From NCBI GenBank assembly GCA_008828725.1, contig MEHQ01001740.1, positions 186,001 through 250,000 of the forward strand: a stretch of 64,000 nucleotides of DNA, written 5' to 3'. This document shows, in pieces, positions 46,366 to 57,126 of the stretch. The notes below the pieces were generated by a model, which was given only the letters and a program-made list of their open reading frames with translations, was not told where the DNA came from and did not search any database. The translations under genes were made by a program, and so were the position numbers. The stretch is from Saccharina japonica. Its lineage: Eukaryota > Sar > Phaeophyceae > Laminariales > Laminariaceae. Position 1 is the stretch's first letter. Each line of letters opens with the position of its first letter.

Positions 46366-47636
46366 AAAGCGGAGCCTACGGTGCATACATCGTCGTGGAA
46401 GAACTGCAAAACATATCGCGAGCTACTAGGGTACGTATTCTACTCTAAATTTGAATAAACCCACCACAATCAGAGCTTTGAACACTAAAGGCAGATTTGC
46501 ACGGTCTACCAGAAGTACGAGACAGCTCCATACATACCGCGGTACACGAAAACTTTATCTTTATATCCCTGTTTTTTTATACACCACAATGTACAAAAGA
46601 CAGGGCGCACACACTTTTCGTAGCTGTTTTTGCAGAGAGAAAACTGTCTGCCTGCCTATACCAGTATTCCTGTTCACACTATTCACTGTACTCACGGTAC
46701 TACTGCTGTAGTATACATATCTTACTGCTATCAATGGCGTAGTGGTGTAACATTGACGAGAGGGGATTATTGGTTTGGCAAGGGAGGGGGGTGTTAGGAG
46801 GAGCCTCCAAGGAGGGAAAGTGGGAAAGTGTTGGCTTGAAGTGAAGGTAGAAGAGACACTACTATTGATACTGATACCTGTAATACTATACTGGAATACT
46901 GCAGTACCTGGTATAGGATATTCGATTTTTATGTTGGACTGGAACATCTACGGTACATTGATGGAGAGAAAAATAAATAATAATTATATTCATATTAATA
47001 CATAATACATCATATATATGCGTATTGATAACATAGCGTAGACAGACATGACGCAACAGCATGTGGCACACAACGCAAGTAAATAAAACATTCACCAACA
47101 ACAGACGATACACTCTTCGCAATAACACGCATGGCACGGAACGCCTTGTATGATAAACTACTATACGGCAAGAAATAGTCAGTAGGCCTATACGCAGGTG
47201 TTCGTAATGCATTTACCGTGCGGATTATCGAACAGTGGTATACAGACCACGAAATTTATACATGGTACCTTATACCGGTACAACATCATAGAGATCGATA
47301 CGTTCTCCAGACAAGTTCCGTCATGAAAACGTACAGCTATTAATAATACGATAATTATTTTTTTTAATATAATACGAGTATGTACGAGCACACAAGTTTC
47401 GTCTATTAATAAGCAAGCTTTTATCAAGCTTGCAAAGTCGAGTCCAAACCATTCACTTGGCCGCACTCACAGCTGACGTTTTTTTTCAATTTTATAAAAA
47501 CATGCAGGCATGCAGTACGCTATCAGGCGAGCGCGCACCCCCCCCTTACAGGAATATGATATTACAACGTTCGACTAGGACCATCATAGCGCAAGAGGCA
47601 CCGCTTGCAAAGACATGCATTTAGCTACTACAGTCA
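46366..47636. other. Spacer, no gene recognised
   Basis: Mixed AT-rich sequence. A purine-rich GGAGGGGGGTGTTAGGAGGA near 46786-46805 is the only notable tract. Confidence 0.4.
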
Positions 47637-47665
47637 CTGCTACTACTACTACTACTACTACTACT
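47637..47665 (+). repeat. (CTA)n microsatellite
   Basis: About nine CTA triplets, downstream (3') of the third expansin-like gene. Confidence 0.9.
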
Positions 47666-47766
47666 GTACGAGCAGATACTAAAACGGTGCTGCATCCCGT
47701 CGCTTTGGTGAACCTAACTCATCAACAAAACCCACCTGTAGACTCGAAGCCTCGCGTTGCACCGAT

Positions 47767-48414
47767 TCACAAGGCCACCTTTGTCGTCTTCGTGTCTCCA
47801 AGCATGGTCTTCGTCTTCACCACCTGCTGGCCGTAGAACGGGCCGGCTGCAGCGGTGAAGAAGTTGTCCTGGGTCATCGTGGCCTTCTTGCCGTCCACCC
47901 ACAGCTCCGTCACGGGCGACTTGGTCTCACGCGCCTGGATTTTCCAGTACCAGTCGTTGCTCCCCTCAAAGATAAAGGAAGGGTTGCCACCGGATGGACA
48001 TTCCACGAACTTCCACTCGATGTCCCAACGCCCGTCACCGCTCTTCGCGAAGTCGAGGTCACCCTTGGCGCATCCGCCGCAGCTGTCGCTGACGAAGCCT
48101 TTAAACTTTCCCCTGATGGGGTTCTTCCCTGAGCCATGCCCGGTGCCGGTACCCTCGATGCAGGCCCCGCACATGGCCGAGTCGTCGTACATGTCGTAAA
48201 GAGATACGGCCATGGGAATCATCCCGCTGTACATGGAGGGGATGGGGTGCTCGATGGCGCAGTTGCCATCGCTAGGCGAGACTTCGCCGTAGTAGGTGCC
48301 GTCCCCCTTGAACTTGCTGCCGAACGGGTAAGGAGCTGCGGAAGCGGGGCTGAGCGTCAGCGATGTGCTCACGACAGCGGCAAGGAAGAGGATGTTGCTC
48401 ATCATTTGGACCAT
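47767..48414 (-). CDS. Secreted expansin-like protein, copy 3 (intact, most divergent)
   Basis: An intact 215-residue protein of the same length as copy 2. The signal peptide begins MVQMMSNILFLAAVVSTSLT and is followed by the double-psi barrel with all six cysteines, the VSDSCGGC variant of the cysteine motif, the GDLDF acidic loop, and a complete CBM63-like C-terminal domain (NDWYWKIQARETKSPVTELW). It differs from copy 2 at roughly twenty residues (for example GEVSPSD, SAMCGAC, GHGSGKNPIRG). Its length is preserved, so it is probably functional. Upstream sequence is related to that of the other copies, but the downstream 3 kb of the segmental duplication is absent, so it arose by an older or smaller duplication. 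A donor-like CTACAGGTGGGT follows the stop. Confidence 0.88.
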   Translation of the reverse strand: MVQMMSNILFLAAVVSTSLTLSPASAAPYPFGSKFKGDGTYYGEVSPSDGNCAIEHPIPSMYSGMIPMAVSLYDMYDDSAMCGACIEGTGTGHGSGKNPIRGKFKGFVSDSCGGCAKGDLDFAKSGDGRWDIEWKFVECPSGGNPSFIFEGSNDWYWKIQARETKSPVTELWVDGKKATMTQDNFFTAAAGPFYGQQVVKTKTMLGDTKTTKVAL

Positions 48415-48655
48415 CTTCTGAGGGTTGGATTTTCTGCCTGACCGAGTGGATTTTCTTGGCACTGGTTGTGGGAGGGTGCTGTGTATCGGAACGTGAACTT
48501 CTGGCGAGGTGTAGTCGTGCGATTGCGTGGTGGGAGTTTGTGTGGGAGGTGGGAGGGAAGGTAGGTGTGGCAGAAGTGTGGGCTGCATGCAGTACGTAGA
48601 CAGTTTCGTCCGATATGCATGTGTCTGTTGAGTTTCGAATCCGACCGTTCCCAAC
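48415..48655 (-). promoter_or_regulatory. Conserved upstream region of expansin-like copy 3
   Basis: Alignable with the sequence upstream of copies 1 and 2, including the TGTCTGTTGAGTTTCGAAT block at 48621-48639 (plus strand). Confidence 0.35.
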
Positions 48656-48849
48656 ATATTACGATGTGGATTTTCGTATTTTCCGGTATCATGGTAGGTC
48701 TCGGGTCTCCCTGGAGTTACGTTGTAAGGCACTTGGATTTTGAATCTTCTTTTTGCAGAAAACAACTCAGGCCCCTACAATAGAGTCAACTGTTACAGTA
48801 ATCTCCCATAGGCCGTACGTATTGTATTCGTATGTAGCTTGTTCTGTAC

Positions 48850-49051
48850 GTACAGCAGTACAGGATACTTGATACCTGGTAAGAAACAGGCTAATAAGAA
48901 ATCCAGGCTGAGATTTAAGAGTATAATACGAAATTCGGGAGTCATTATCTTGAAAATAGTGTTGAAGGGACCCTCTTTTCTGTCAAGTAAGAAATCCAGC
49001 CTGGACCATATTCCCTGTTTCTTATTACAACAGTAGGTGTCCTGTACTGTA
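48850..49051. mobile_element. MITE family B, copy 2
   Basis: The right end is the complement of TACAGTACAGGACACC; the left is TACAGCAGTACAGGATAC. Internal inverted words AAGAAACAGG and AATCCAGGCTG appear on both arms, so it folds into a long imperfect hairpin. Confidence 0.65.
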
Positions 49052-49256
49052 TCATACGAAGATAACTGTATTATTAATACCTATTAATAATATCTCACAA
49101 AGGATGTACCTGGTATTATACGTATTATCATACATAACATATGTGCAGGCAGTACTTTTTACTTTATGTACTCGTACGCGAATAGTATTTACACCAGATC
49201 ATTGCTTTACATCCATACGAAAAGTACATTGGAAAAATGCATACTGCGAGTACGTG

Positions 49257-49437
49257 TATACAGTACAGGACACCTAATACGAAACAGGAAATCTGGTCCA
49301 GCCTAGATTTCTTATTTGAAAGAGGGTGCTTTCTACACTAAATTCAATATAAAGACTCCCGAATTTCTTATTTCTCTGTAAATTTTAGCCTGGCTTTCTC
49401 ATCAGTCTGTTTCTTATTAGGTGTCCTGTGCTGCATA
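49257..49437. mobile_element. MITE family B, copy 3
   Basis: TATACAGTACAGGACACCTA at the left; the complement of TATGCAGCACAGGACACC at the right. It lies in inverted orientation relative to copy 2, about 200 bp away. Confidence 0.7.
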
Positions 49438-50687
49438 TGGTATGAGGCATTGTATGTATTAATAGGGAAAATGTACTCCTGCATATATACTCGTATGCAA
49501 GCGATGTTTGTGCATGACAATGGTGAGCAGCAAACTCGTCCTTCTAGATATTACCGTTGGCAGACTATAATACCAGGTACCAGGTATACCGTAAGAAATC
49601 CACCATTTTGATCATTTGGGCCGCCTCTATTAATAGTTAGTTGTAGTAGTACGTAGTGAAATTGACTCTACTGCTGCTGCTGCATTAAAGTTGAGAAGCG
49701 TGCCAGGCACGGCAATGCACAACATCACGGTGTAACATGTTTTGCTGCTGCGGTACCTGATACCTACAAGCTGCGTGCGGCAGCAGTATATTTCGTCGTG
49801 TGTTCTTGATTAAAAACAGACGTAAATACCCCTCCTCCTACTACGCGGCCTACGGTCTACAGCAACAGCAGCACAGCAGTAGTTAGTTGTGAAACTCGTA
49901 CGTGTTACAGCATGCCGCAGTACGTAGCTCTAAAGTCGTTGGTGGAGCCGTTATGATACAGCGGACGTCAAACAAACACGGCAATTCAAATACCTCGAAG
50001 TTGTTTCGAACACGAGCGAGTGTGAGCATTCAAGCGGGCTATGCGGGCTCCACCGGTAAATAAATCATGATATTTGTTCGTGCGTTTGTTTCGGCCACTT
50101 GCCTACCGCGAAAAACGCACACATAATGAGTTGGTTGTTGTGAGTTTTGTATCGAAACCTACAGTCGTAGTCGTGCAGGTGTTCGACGGGCACGGACACT
50201 GAACATATCGACCTAACCACACCAACTATATGGTCCGTCACCGTCATACTATAGGATATGACACTTCGATGCTGTTTGAGCAGGCATGTCGTACGGTATA
50301 TAGCTGGCATATAAATGGCGGGGGGGAAACAGAAATAAATAGATACGAAGTATGTACGTAGCTGGTACCTGCCACCATGTTGGTATTGATATCAGGGCAC
50401 CACCGCACACAGCTGTCAGTGGCGAGCACCACTCGCCAATGGTGGTCACAGGCATCATTTTATCATATCTAAAATGTTACTGCTGTGGTGTACAGTTCAG
50501 CCACAAAAATATAATATTACTTTCAAACGACGACGAGGCACGTATTACGGTATTGAAGCAGGTATCGGTTGTACTCGTCAGGGGAGTTGACAAAATTTGC
50601 CTCGGCCTTACAGCACGGAACCCGAGAGCCTGTCTGTAAGTTAAAATGCGAACAGTCAACTTGTGTTGGCATTATCACTATAATAAA
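49438..50687. other. Spacer, no gene recognised
   Basis: Short CTG tracts and GTACCTGGTA words. Frames of 60-124 codons without known motifs. Confidence 0.4.
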
Positions 50688-50963
50688 TGTTATGGTACTG
50701 CTGGGATGATGTGGAAACGTTGGTAAATGCCTGGTATCAAGTATAATAATCGTATTGGTGGTACTTGGAAGGCGTATCTTAGATGGGAACCAGGGGTTCC
50801 TAGGTGGTTCCTCTTGACCACTTCCTGCCTTTTCAGTCTTTCGTCGGGGGAAAAGGAATAAAACTGCTCTTTTTCTATCTCTAAGCAAACAACACACGTG
50901 AGTAACAACGAGTAGGCTGACCTGGCTAGGGATACTCTATGTCCTTACCCTAATCCTATCACA
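50688..50963 (+). repeat. Left LTR of the 1.4-kb element
   Basis: Homologous to 51804-52094 and to 10879-11166; includes AGCAAACAACACACGTGAGT in all three. It lacks a ~15-base piece (ACCCGTTCCAT) present in the other two. Confidence 0.9.
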
Positions 50964-51092
50964 TTTGGCGTTGCTTTCGGCGAGACAAAGCCTAGATTCG
51001 GAAAAAGTTGTGATCGTACTCGGTATAGCCGTTTGTGTTTTTCGTTTCTTCGAACGTTGTTGTCGGGCTTGTGTTTGCTCCGTTCACCTCTG

Positions 51093-51293
51093 ATGGAGAC
51101 TCAAGAGGAGGGAGGGTCTGCTCCTCCTCGCGGTGGCCAAGACCCCAAACCCCAGGGCCCCTTGCTGGGCCACCTTGCACGAAGTGCCGATGAGGACCAA
51201 GCGCCAAGTACAACAGACCAACCTGAGAACCGAAGGACGGAGCTCAAGGAAGGAGCTACGAATTCGAGAAGACTAGCTGAAAACCCTCCTTAG
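51093..51293 (+). CDS. Conserved short ORF inside the 1.4-kb LTR element
   Basis: From ATG 51093, METQEEGGSAPPRGGQDPKP and onward for 66 residues. The first ~45 residues keep the frame and most residues of the ORF at 11307 (GGSAP, PQGPLLG, SADE, QAPST), although one triplet is missing. The C-terminal 20 residues are not shared. The protein is Pro/Gly/acidic-rich with no recognised domain. It may be the remnant of gag or a packaging-related leader peptide. Function unknown. Confidence 0.4.
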   Translation: METQEEGGSAPPRGGQDPKPQGPLLGHLARSADEDQAPSTTDQPENRRTELKEGATNSRRLAENPP

Positions 51294-51803
51294 TCTTTGG
51301 GAAAGCAAGTCGAGCTCTTCACGCCCATGGGTCCGACAACAAGACAGGCCTCTGAACAGCGAACTTCTTGCTCCTTGGGAGAGCAAGTCGAGTCCCTCAC
51401 GCCCCCGGCCATGGTTCTTCCTTGTTCAGCTGCGGATGTTCTGCCTCTCAAGATCTCGGAAGCCTCGCAGCCTCTCGATGACGCTCTGCCCCCCAAGGCC
51501 CCGATGATCTCTCTCTGGAACCAAGGGGGGCAGGGGGCTCTGAGCCCGTTCTGCTTAACGAAGGTTGCGATTCTTCCCAATTTAACGGATATGCCATCCG
51601 GTTGGCCTGGCAGGAGGCCGTAGAGTCACCACGGGCTCGTCGGGCAGTGTCAGAGTTTTCCTGCTCCACTGCAACCGAAGGAGCATTGCGCACGCGGGTG
51701 AGTTTTGAGGAGCTTCATCTTCGACTCATGTTTTCCTTCGTGGAATCGGAGTTTCCACGAATTTTTCATATTTTTGCATATACGGCTCATCAGAGTGGGC
51801 TAG

Positions 51804-52094
51804 TGTTATATGGTACTGCTGGAGAATGATGTGGAAACGTTGGTAAATACCTGGTATCAGGTATATTAATCGTAATGGTAGTACTTGGAAGGCGTATCTT
51901 AGATGGGAACCAGGGGTTCCCAGGTGGTTCCTCGTGACCACTTCCTGCCTTTTCAGTCTTTCATCTGGGGAAAAGGAATATAACTGCTATTTTTCTATCT
52001 CTAAGCAAACAACACACGTGAGTAACAACGAGTACCCGTTCCATAGGCTGACCTGGCTAGGGATACTCTATGTCCACACCCTAATCCTATCACA
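51804..52094 (+). repeat. Right LTR of the 1.4-kb element
   Basis: Partner of 50688-50963. Confidence 0.9.
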
Positions 52095-52112
52095 AATGCA
52101 ACAATTACGATA

Positions 52113-52670
52113 TTGTTGGTGCTTCGTTGTGAGAACTTGTCGGCTTCAGTTTTGTCGATACCTCGCGAGCACCTGGCGGTGCGCTACTTCCTCCTCGTTT
52201 TCGCCGACCCCTCTACCCTGCCTACTCGGCCAGGGGCGGCCTCGGCCGTGCTCAATCCGTGTCTTACGGGCATGTGTTTCATAGAGGACTTCATGCCTTT
52301 ATCACAGGCTCGCCATACATATTTTTTCACAGTCCCGTGCGGGATAGTTACCTCCTTATACCTTGCGATCCACAAACATATTGACCGCATGGGTTCCTTA
52401 GGAGCATGTCGGGACATTTTCTCGCGGGGCGGTGAACGCTTTCAGTCGATTCATCTGCCATCACACCCGCTGGCCTGCTTTGCACCGGGCAGGGGGCTTC
52501 GTGTGCGCTCGTGCCATGAACATGCGAGCGGTGGACGCCGCAACGTTCACTACAGGGGTCATCATCTGAGAAAGACCCGAATGTTTCAGCTAAAATCCTT
52601 CCCTTTTTTGTTTTTCGTAGAATCACAAAAATACCGAACAGCCCAGAGTGAAGATACGTATATACACTAA
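52113..52670 (+). CDS. Hypothetical 185-residue ORF, unrecognised
   Basis: The frame starts MLVLRCENLSASVLSIPREH and continues LAVRYFLLVFADPSTLPTRP. The first ~125 residues have a globular-like composition and fairly GC-rich third positions; the last 60 are Arg/His-rich and less convincing. It starts 18 bases past the right LTR of the 1.4-kb element and has no splice or promoter signals that I can identify. An opposite-strand frame of 138 codons overlaps it (52348-52764). I recognise no domain. It could be an exon, a decayed transposon frame or chance. Confidence 0.3.
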   Translation: MLVLRCENLSASVLSIPREHLAVRYFLLVFADPSTLPTRPGAASAVLNPCLTGMCFIEDFMPLSQARHTYFFTVPCGIVTSLYLAIHKHIDRMGSLGACRDIFSRGGERFQSIHLPSHPLACFAPGRGLRVRSCHEHASGGRRNVHYRGHHLRKTRMFQLKSFPFLFFVESQKYRTAQSEDTYIH

Positions 52671-54163
52671 AGCCGTTTTGCCCCATCGATCGATACGACG
52701 AAAGAGAAGGCCTGTTCGATAGCACAAGCAAATGGGGCTCCCCTCTATCCAATGCCGGCATCATTTAAGCCCTTGTGGCCGGCACACTGTCCTCGGATTT
52801 GCCGGCAGGGCTTGTGTCTCCGAGCTGCTGCAAGTCTGCAAATCTCTCGTCCCAGCTACGCTCTCAAACAAATTTGATAGGGCTTGAGCCGGCATCTCGG
52901 GCCAACGGAACCAGGGTTGCAAGGCCCCCCACGACCCACGGGGGCATTGTTGTTGGTAATAAGCGTTCGTCATAAGTCGCACCCATGTCTTATGTGTCGG
53001 ATCGTGCAGATACGTGTAATTTGTGTAACTTGATGTTTGGCCAGGCTGATGAGTCTGATCGTGGGGATACGTATGATTAGTGGAGATTGCGGCGGGAATT
53101 AGGTTTCCCGAATGGGTTTTAGTATAAATATGCGATCGAGTAATTGCAGTCTGCCTGATAAGCAGTATGTTCATGTATACTACGGATGCATGATTCACGT
53201 ACGAGTATTATAGGAGAACTTCGTATTGGGGTTGGGAGCATTATATTGCTTGAGGATGTTGACGTGGTATGTTCTCAGTATATTACCCCGGTAGAAACAT
53301 GCCTGCGACGGTATGTTTGGTTCTGGATGAGTCCCGATGGGATTCACAACTACGACAACTTATTCTTTACTACTTTTTTATATTTTATTTCTTCTTCTAT
53401 CTACTGGATAATATATATTTTTATACAACATTTTCTTCTTTTTATCTTCTTCGTACAACCCCGAGGCTCCATCACCCTCTCCGCAAGGCGAGCCGGGCTT
53501 CGTGCACGACATTGCGTCTTATAAATATCATCTGGATCCCTTTTATGGGATCCTGGGACGAAGGGATGAAAGCACGTCTTCGCTCACTTCACTTTAGTTT
53601 ATAGTTTATACCTGGTTCTACATCTTCTCCCTGGCCTCATGGCAAGCTCCCGGGTGTTCACCCACTGCCCCTCGTAACCCAGGCAACCCCTTTCACGAGG
53701 TGATCGATAATGCTAGCGTAAGGGGCCACCTCGTTCACCGGGTGCGCTTGGGTGATGAGAGGGTGCAGCTTGCCACCAGGCGGAGTAGAAGAAGAAGAAA
53801 CCAAATGACAAGTATGGTTGTCCATAATTTACTTATACTAAGTGACTTGTCCTACTTTAACCGACTGAGAACAAGAAGGCCGCGTTTCCTCTTGATTCTC
53901 TAAGACCCCCGGAATCAGGTCATACCTAACTTTATGCAAACGTCCGGGGAACCAATACCGTCACAATCTCTGTAGATGGATGGCAGTGACACAACTCAAA
54001 CGCTTGGACTGATACGACAATGACACGTATCATACAGTTGTACGGCTACACCTAACGACTACGTCCGACAGCCTTCCTAGCCGCAGCAAACTGCCATGAT
54101 AATTATGCCTACTCCAAACCCCGCCAGGCACGTTTCGTATTAGCCGCAGCAGTAATCCTAAAA
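52671..54163. other. Upstream flank of the copia element; possible 5' LTR not resolved
   Basis: TGTTGACG at 53257 begins an AT-rich stretch with TATA-like boxes (ATAATATATATTTTTATAC near 53408) that would suit a copia 5' LTR. The second LTR lies outside the window, so its limits cannot be tested. No other gene recognised. Confidence 0.35.
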
Positions 54164-55495
54164 GTGTGTAATGGAATGTTTCGGAACGGGGAGGAAGTAC
54201 AACAGAGGGTTATGGAGTTTGAGGGTCAGATGATTGCACTTATTGGGGAGGAGGGTTGCCTAGAAGCCATAGGCACGGATGTTCCTATTAAATTGGATTG
54301 GCGGGGGCCAACAGTGGGGCCCTCAATAGAGAATTCGGGGTGGAGACGGTAGCCAGGGCACGCGTAGCATGGAGGATGATGATCAACCAGATCACGTACT
54401 TGCCCATACTGAACCTGATTTAGGCAGCTGGCAGCCCAAGTGAAGCATGGAAAATCTTCACGAATTTGTATGCTCCTCAATCTGCTGCCGAGAAGGCCAG
54501 GCTATCTCAATCGTGGTACAGCCTGAGGATGAAGGAGAACGGACCCCCCAACGAGTACTTTGCGACAGGTAGTGTTCTTAGAAGCCGGCTTGCTTTCCAT
54601 GGGGTAGTATTCTCTGATGTAGATGCTAGTCAACATTTGCCCGATACCTTTCGTCTGCCTTCGGAGTGCAAAATAACATTTTGCTCACGAACGCAGAGTT
54701 GACTTGCAAAGTCCTTGAGACGCATGCTACAATAGAGGTTCACCATGATTTTTCTGAGCTCTTGACTTAAGGAGCGTCATACCTCACCGAAAAAATGGTT
54801 TTGGAAGAAAATAAAAGTGCTACCGGATGAGAAATCCCATGTCCGAAGTGTATTCTGAAACATTATTCGTCTCAAAAATGAAAGTCCGACGAATTTGGGA
54901 TAAGGAGCCCGATCGTTCAGAAAACGATTCAGCCAAAACGTGCTACCTCTACCGTAGCACGCGTCTTGAAGATATGGTGCTCAGCGCCCACGGCGAGACG
55001 GAAATGGCGAGGGGGGAGGAGAAGAGGACTGGGACGAGACACGCTCTCGTTGCTCCCGACTTGTCTGGTCGGGGCAGCGGGAGTGTTTAATATGGTGGGA
55101 GAGGAGGGCGAGGCGGACGAGGCAGGAGCAGGAGGAACGACAACAGGGGTGGAGAGCAGGCAGCAGCAGCCACAGCAACAGCAGCATAAGCAGCAACAAC
55201 AACAGCACGTCAGTGGTCGCGGTGGTGGAGGTTGGAGCGGAGCACCACAGTAGTGGGGCCCTGGAGGGAGAGGGTCTAGCGGCAGTGGAGGCAGATGGAG
55301 GTATGTGGGTGATGGTGGGAAAGTGGTCGGAGGTAGGGGGAGAGACTTGCCATCATACCCCTCCCCCCGGCGGCTACGACTACTCCCGATACCCACCGAA
55401 CCTCCCCCGCTCGTTTGGTAATCAGCCGCCGATGCATGGGGCGGACCCTCGCAAGCGATGCCAGAACTGCAACGAGTTGGGACGCGTGTATCAGT
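54164..55495 (+). pseudogene. Ty1/copia gag remnant, interrupted by a MITE
   Basis: Two frames cover a copia-type Gag. The N-terminal part (54179-54352) contains GEEGCLEAIGTDVP. After a frameshift, 54367-54715 contains the UBN2-like region (SPSEAWKIFTNLYAP, ...ENGPPNEYFATGSVLRSRLA). MITE A copy 3 (54719-54965 plus a 4-bp duplication) interrupts it, after which the frame resumes at LEDMVLSAHGETEMARGEEK. A zinc-knuckle relic (KRCQNCNELGRVYQY) at 55456-55497 has lost its His and last Cys. Gag would form the virus-like particle in the cytoplasm. With these lesions no full Gag is made. Confidence 0.8.
54719..54965. mobile_element. MITE family A, copy 3, inserted in copia gag
   Basis: Ends GACGCATGCTACAATAGAGG and complement of GACGCGTGCTACGGTAGAGG; TTGA on both sides (54715-54718, 54966-54969). 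Inverse of 39083-39330. Confidence 0.9.
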
Positions 55496-56070
55496 ATTGA
55501 GCGTGGTGCGTGGACCCTCAAGGCCACCCACACCTCTCCGGAACCGCGCCACCTCTCCCCGGGTGTACCGCCCCCGGCGGGACCCCCCACCTCTCGTCTG
55601 CAGCACCTGGCCGGCAGCAGCCGTGGCCGCACTCGTACGGTCAATCAAACGTTTCCACCGCCACCGCTGCCGCCTCCACTGCCGCCGCCTCCGCTGCCGT
55701 CGCCTCCGCTGCCGCCGCCTCCGCTGCCGCCGTCTCCGCCTATGGTGACGCCTATGGTCCTGACACCACCGCCGCCGGCGGCGGCGGCAGCTACTACGAA
55801 GAAGAGTAGCAGCAGTACCAGCCACCTCCTTCGCAGCAGTATCAGCCACCACCTTCGCAGCAGTATCAGCCACCACCTTCGCAGCAGTATCAGCCACCAC
55901 CTTCGCAGCAGCACCAGCCACGGCCACCACCGCCGGCGCCGTACCAGAAGCAGATAGCGCCCTATACCCACGAACAACATCAGCCGCCGCCGCCGTCCCA
56001 CCAACATCAGAACCCCCCCGGGCATGCCCCGTCCTCTTCCTCTTCGCCTTCTCCTGGAGCATCTTCATCT
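55130..56070 (+). repeat. Gln/Pro-coding low-complexity part of the copia element
   Basis: CAG/CAA runs at 55160-55210, CCGCCTCCGCTGCCG repeats at 55665-55740, and four copies of a 30-base CAGCCACCACCTTCGCAGCA-type unit between 55810 and 55925 (PPPSQQYQ). Opposite-strand frames of up to 379 codons across this part are compositional artefacts. Confidence 0.75.
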
Positions 56071-56094
56071 CCCCAGAGCGCGTTACATCTACTC

Positions 56095-56877
56095 ATGGCA
56101 CGTTCAGTGCCACAAGGCGAGTTGGAGTTCAGTTTAGATGGGGTAGGAGCCGGGTTGGGGCTTGCTAGTCAGTCTCTCAGTGAGACTGTCGGGGGGCTTG
56201 GGGTAGGCCCAGCAGATAGTGAGTTTTGGGTTTCGGATGACGGGGTCACTAACCACATTACCAGTAGTTCTTGCAACATGTATGACTGCGTAGAGATTCC
56301 TCGTGGGAACGAGAAGGTCTTGATCATGGACGGGAAGGCGATCCGAGCGCTTGGCGTAGGTACGCGTAGCCTCAATTTGAAGATGCACTCTAAAACCGAT
56401 TTTAATGTCAAATTGAATGAGGTGTACGTGACGGAGGGGATCGAATTCAACCTGTTTTCCCTCCATGACGCACAAGCGAGACAAGCCATCACCCTTGACA
56501 AGGATGGCGCACACTTGTTCGATAATCGCCTGACTTTCCTTCGTGACGCGAATGGGTCAAGTTTGTATGCGAATCGCATGGACCCGACCCCAAGTACAGG
56601 AATTACTGTTGTGCCTGCTTTGTCTGGTGTTGCCCCCCCCAACCTTCCTGAACATGTTGTGCCTGGTTTCCCTCTTGCCCCCCCCTCGATCCCCCACCCC
56701 CCTTCTAGAGTAGGTGGGGCAGGGCCCTTGGTGTTTGGTTCCCACCCCTTTCCTCCTCCTAGTGTAGGAGGGATAGTTTCTGCGGATAATAGTTTCCCGC
56801 CCGCCTCTAGCGGCGTAATACCTGCGGATAATTGTTCCCATCCCCTTTTCCCCCTTAGTATAGGAGGGGTACTGTAG
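56095..56877 (+). pseudogene. Ty1/copia protease region (pol N-terminus)
   Basis: A 260-codon frame. Residues ~43-60 read FWVSDDGVTNHITSSSCNMY, the copia aspartic-protease site. The usual D-S/T-G triad is D-D-G here, so activity is doubtful. The rest follows the copia pattern (MDGKAIRALGVGT, LNEVYVTEGIEFNLFSLHDA). From about 56580 it becomes Pro-rich with imperfect GGIVSADNSFPPASSGVIPA repeats, before a stop at 56877. The pre-integrase part resumes in another frame at 57127. Confidence 0.8.
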
Positions 56878-57126
56878 TCTCTGCGGATAATGGCTTCTCG
56901 CCCGCCTCTAGCGGCGTAGTGCCTGCGGACATTGGTTTCCCGCCCACGGCTTCAGGTGAAGTTAGTGTAGTACCATCGGCGCAGCTCCCGACGGAGTCGC
57001 CCACGGTGTCGTCCCCCGGAAAAGAGCTCGGAGTAGTAAGGATTAAGTGCCCCCGGCACCCGGCGCGCAGGAGACAAATATGAGCGTTTTTTTCACGTTA
57101 GACTAATAAATTGTTACGATGACACT

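Larger units (their letters stand above)
50688..52094 (+). mobile_element. Small non-autonomous LTR retrotransposon, 1.4 kb
   Basis: LTRs 50688-50963 and 51804-52094 start TGTTATGGTACTGC / TGTTATATGGTACTGC and end CCTATCACA. The 840-bp interior begins TTTGGCGTTGC, where TGGCGTTGC could be a primer-binding site. No target duplication is clear (an AAATG reading needs shifted ends). Structure matches TRIM/LARD-type elements; the copy at 10879 lacks its second LTR. Confidence 0.85.

Noticed and set aside
53257-53640. A defined copia 5' LTR
   Set aside because: A TG start and TATA-like boxes are present, but no second LTR lies in the window to set the limits, and no primer-binding site is clear.
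54929-56068. A 379-codon minus-strand frame
   Set aside because: It is antisense to the Gln/Pro-coding copia region and consists of low-complexity repeats.
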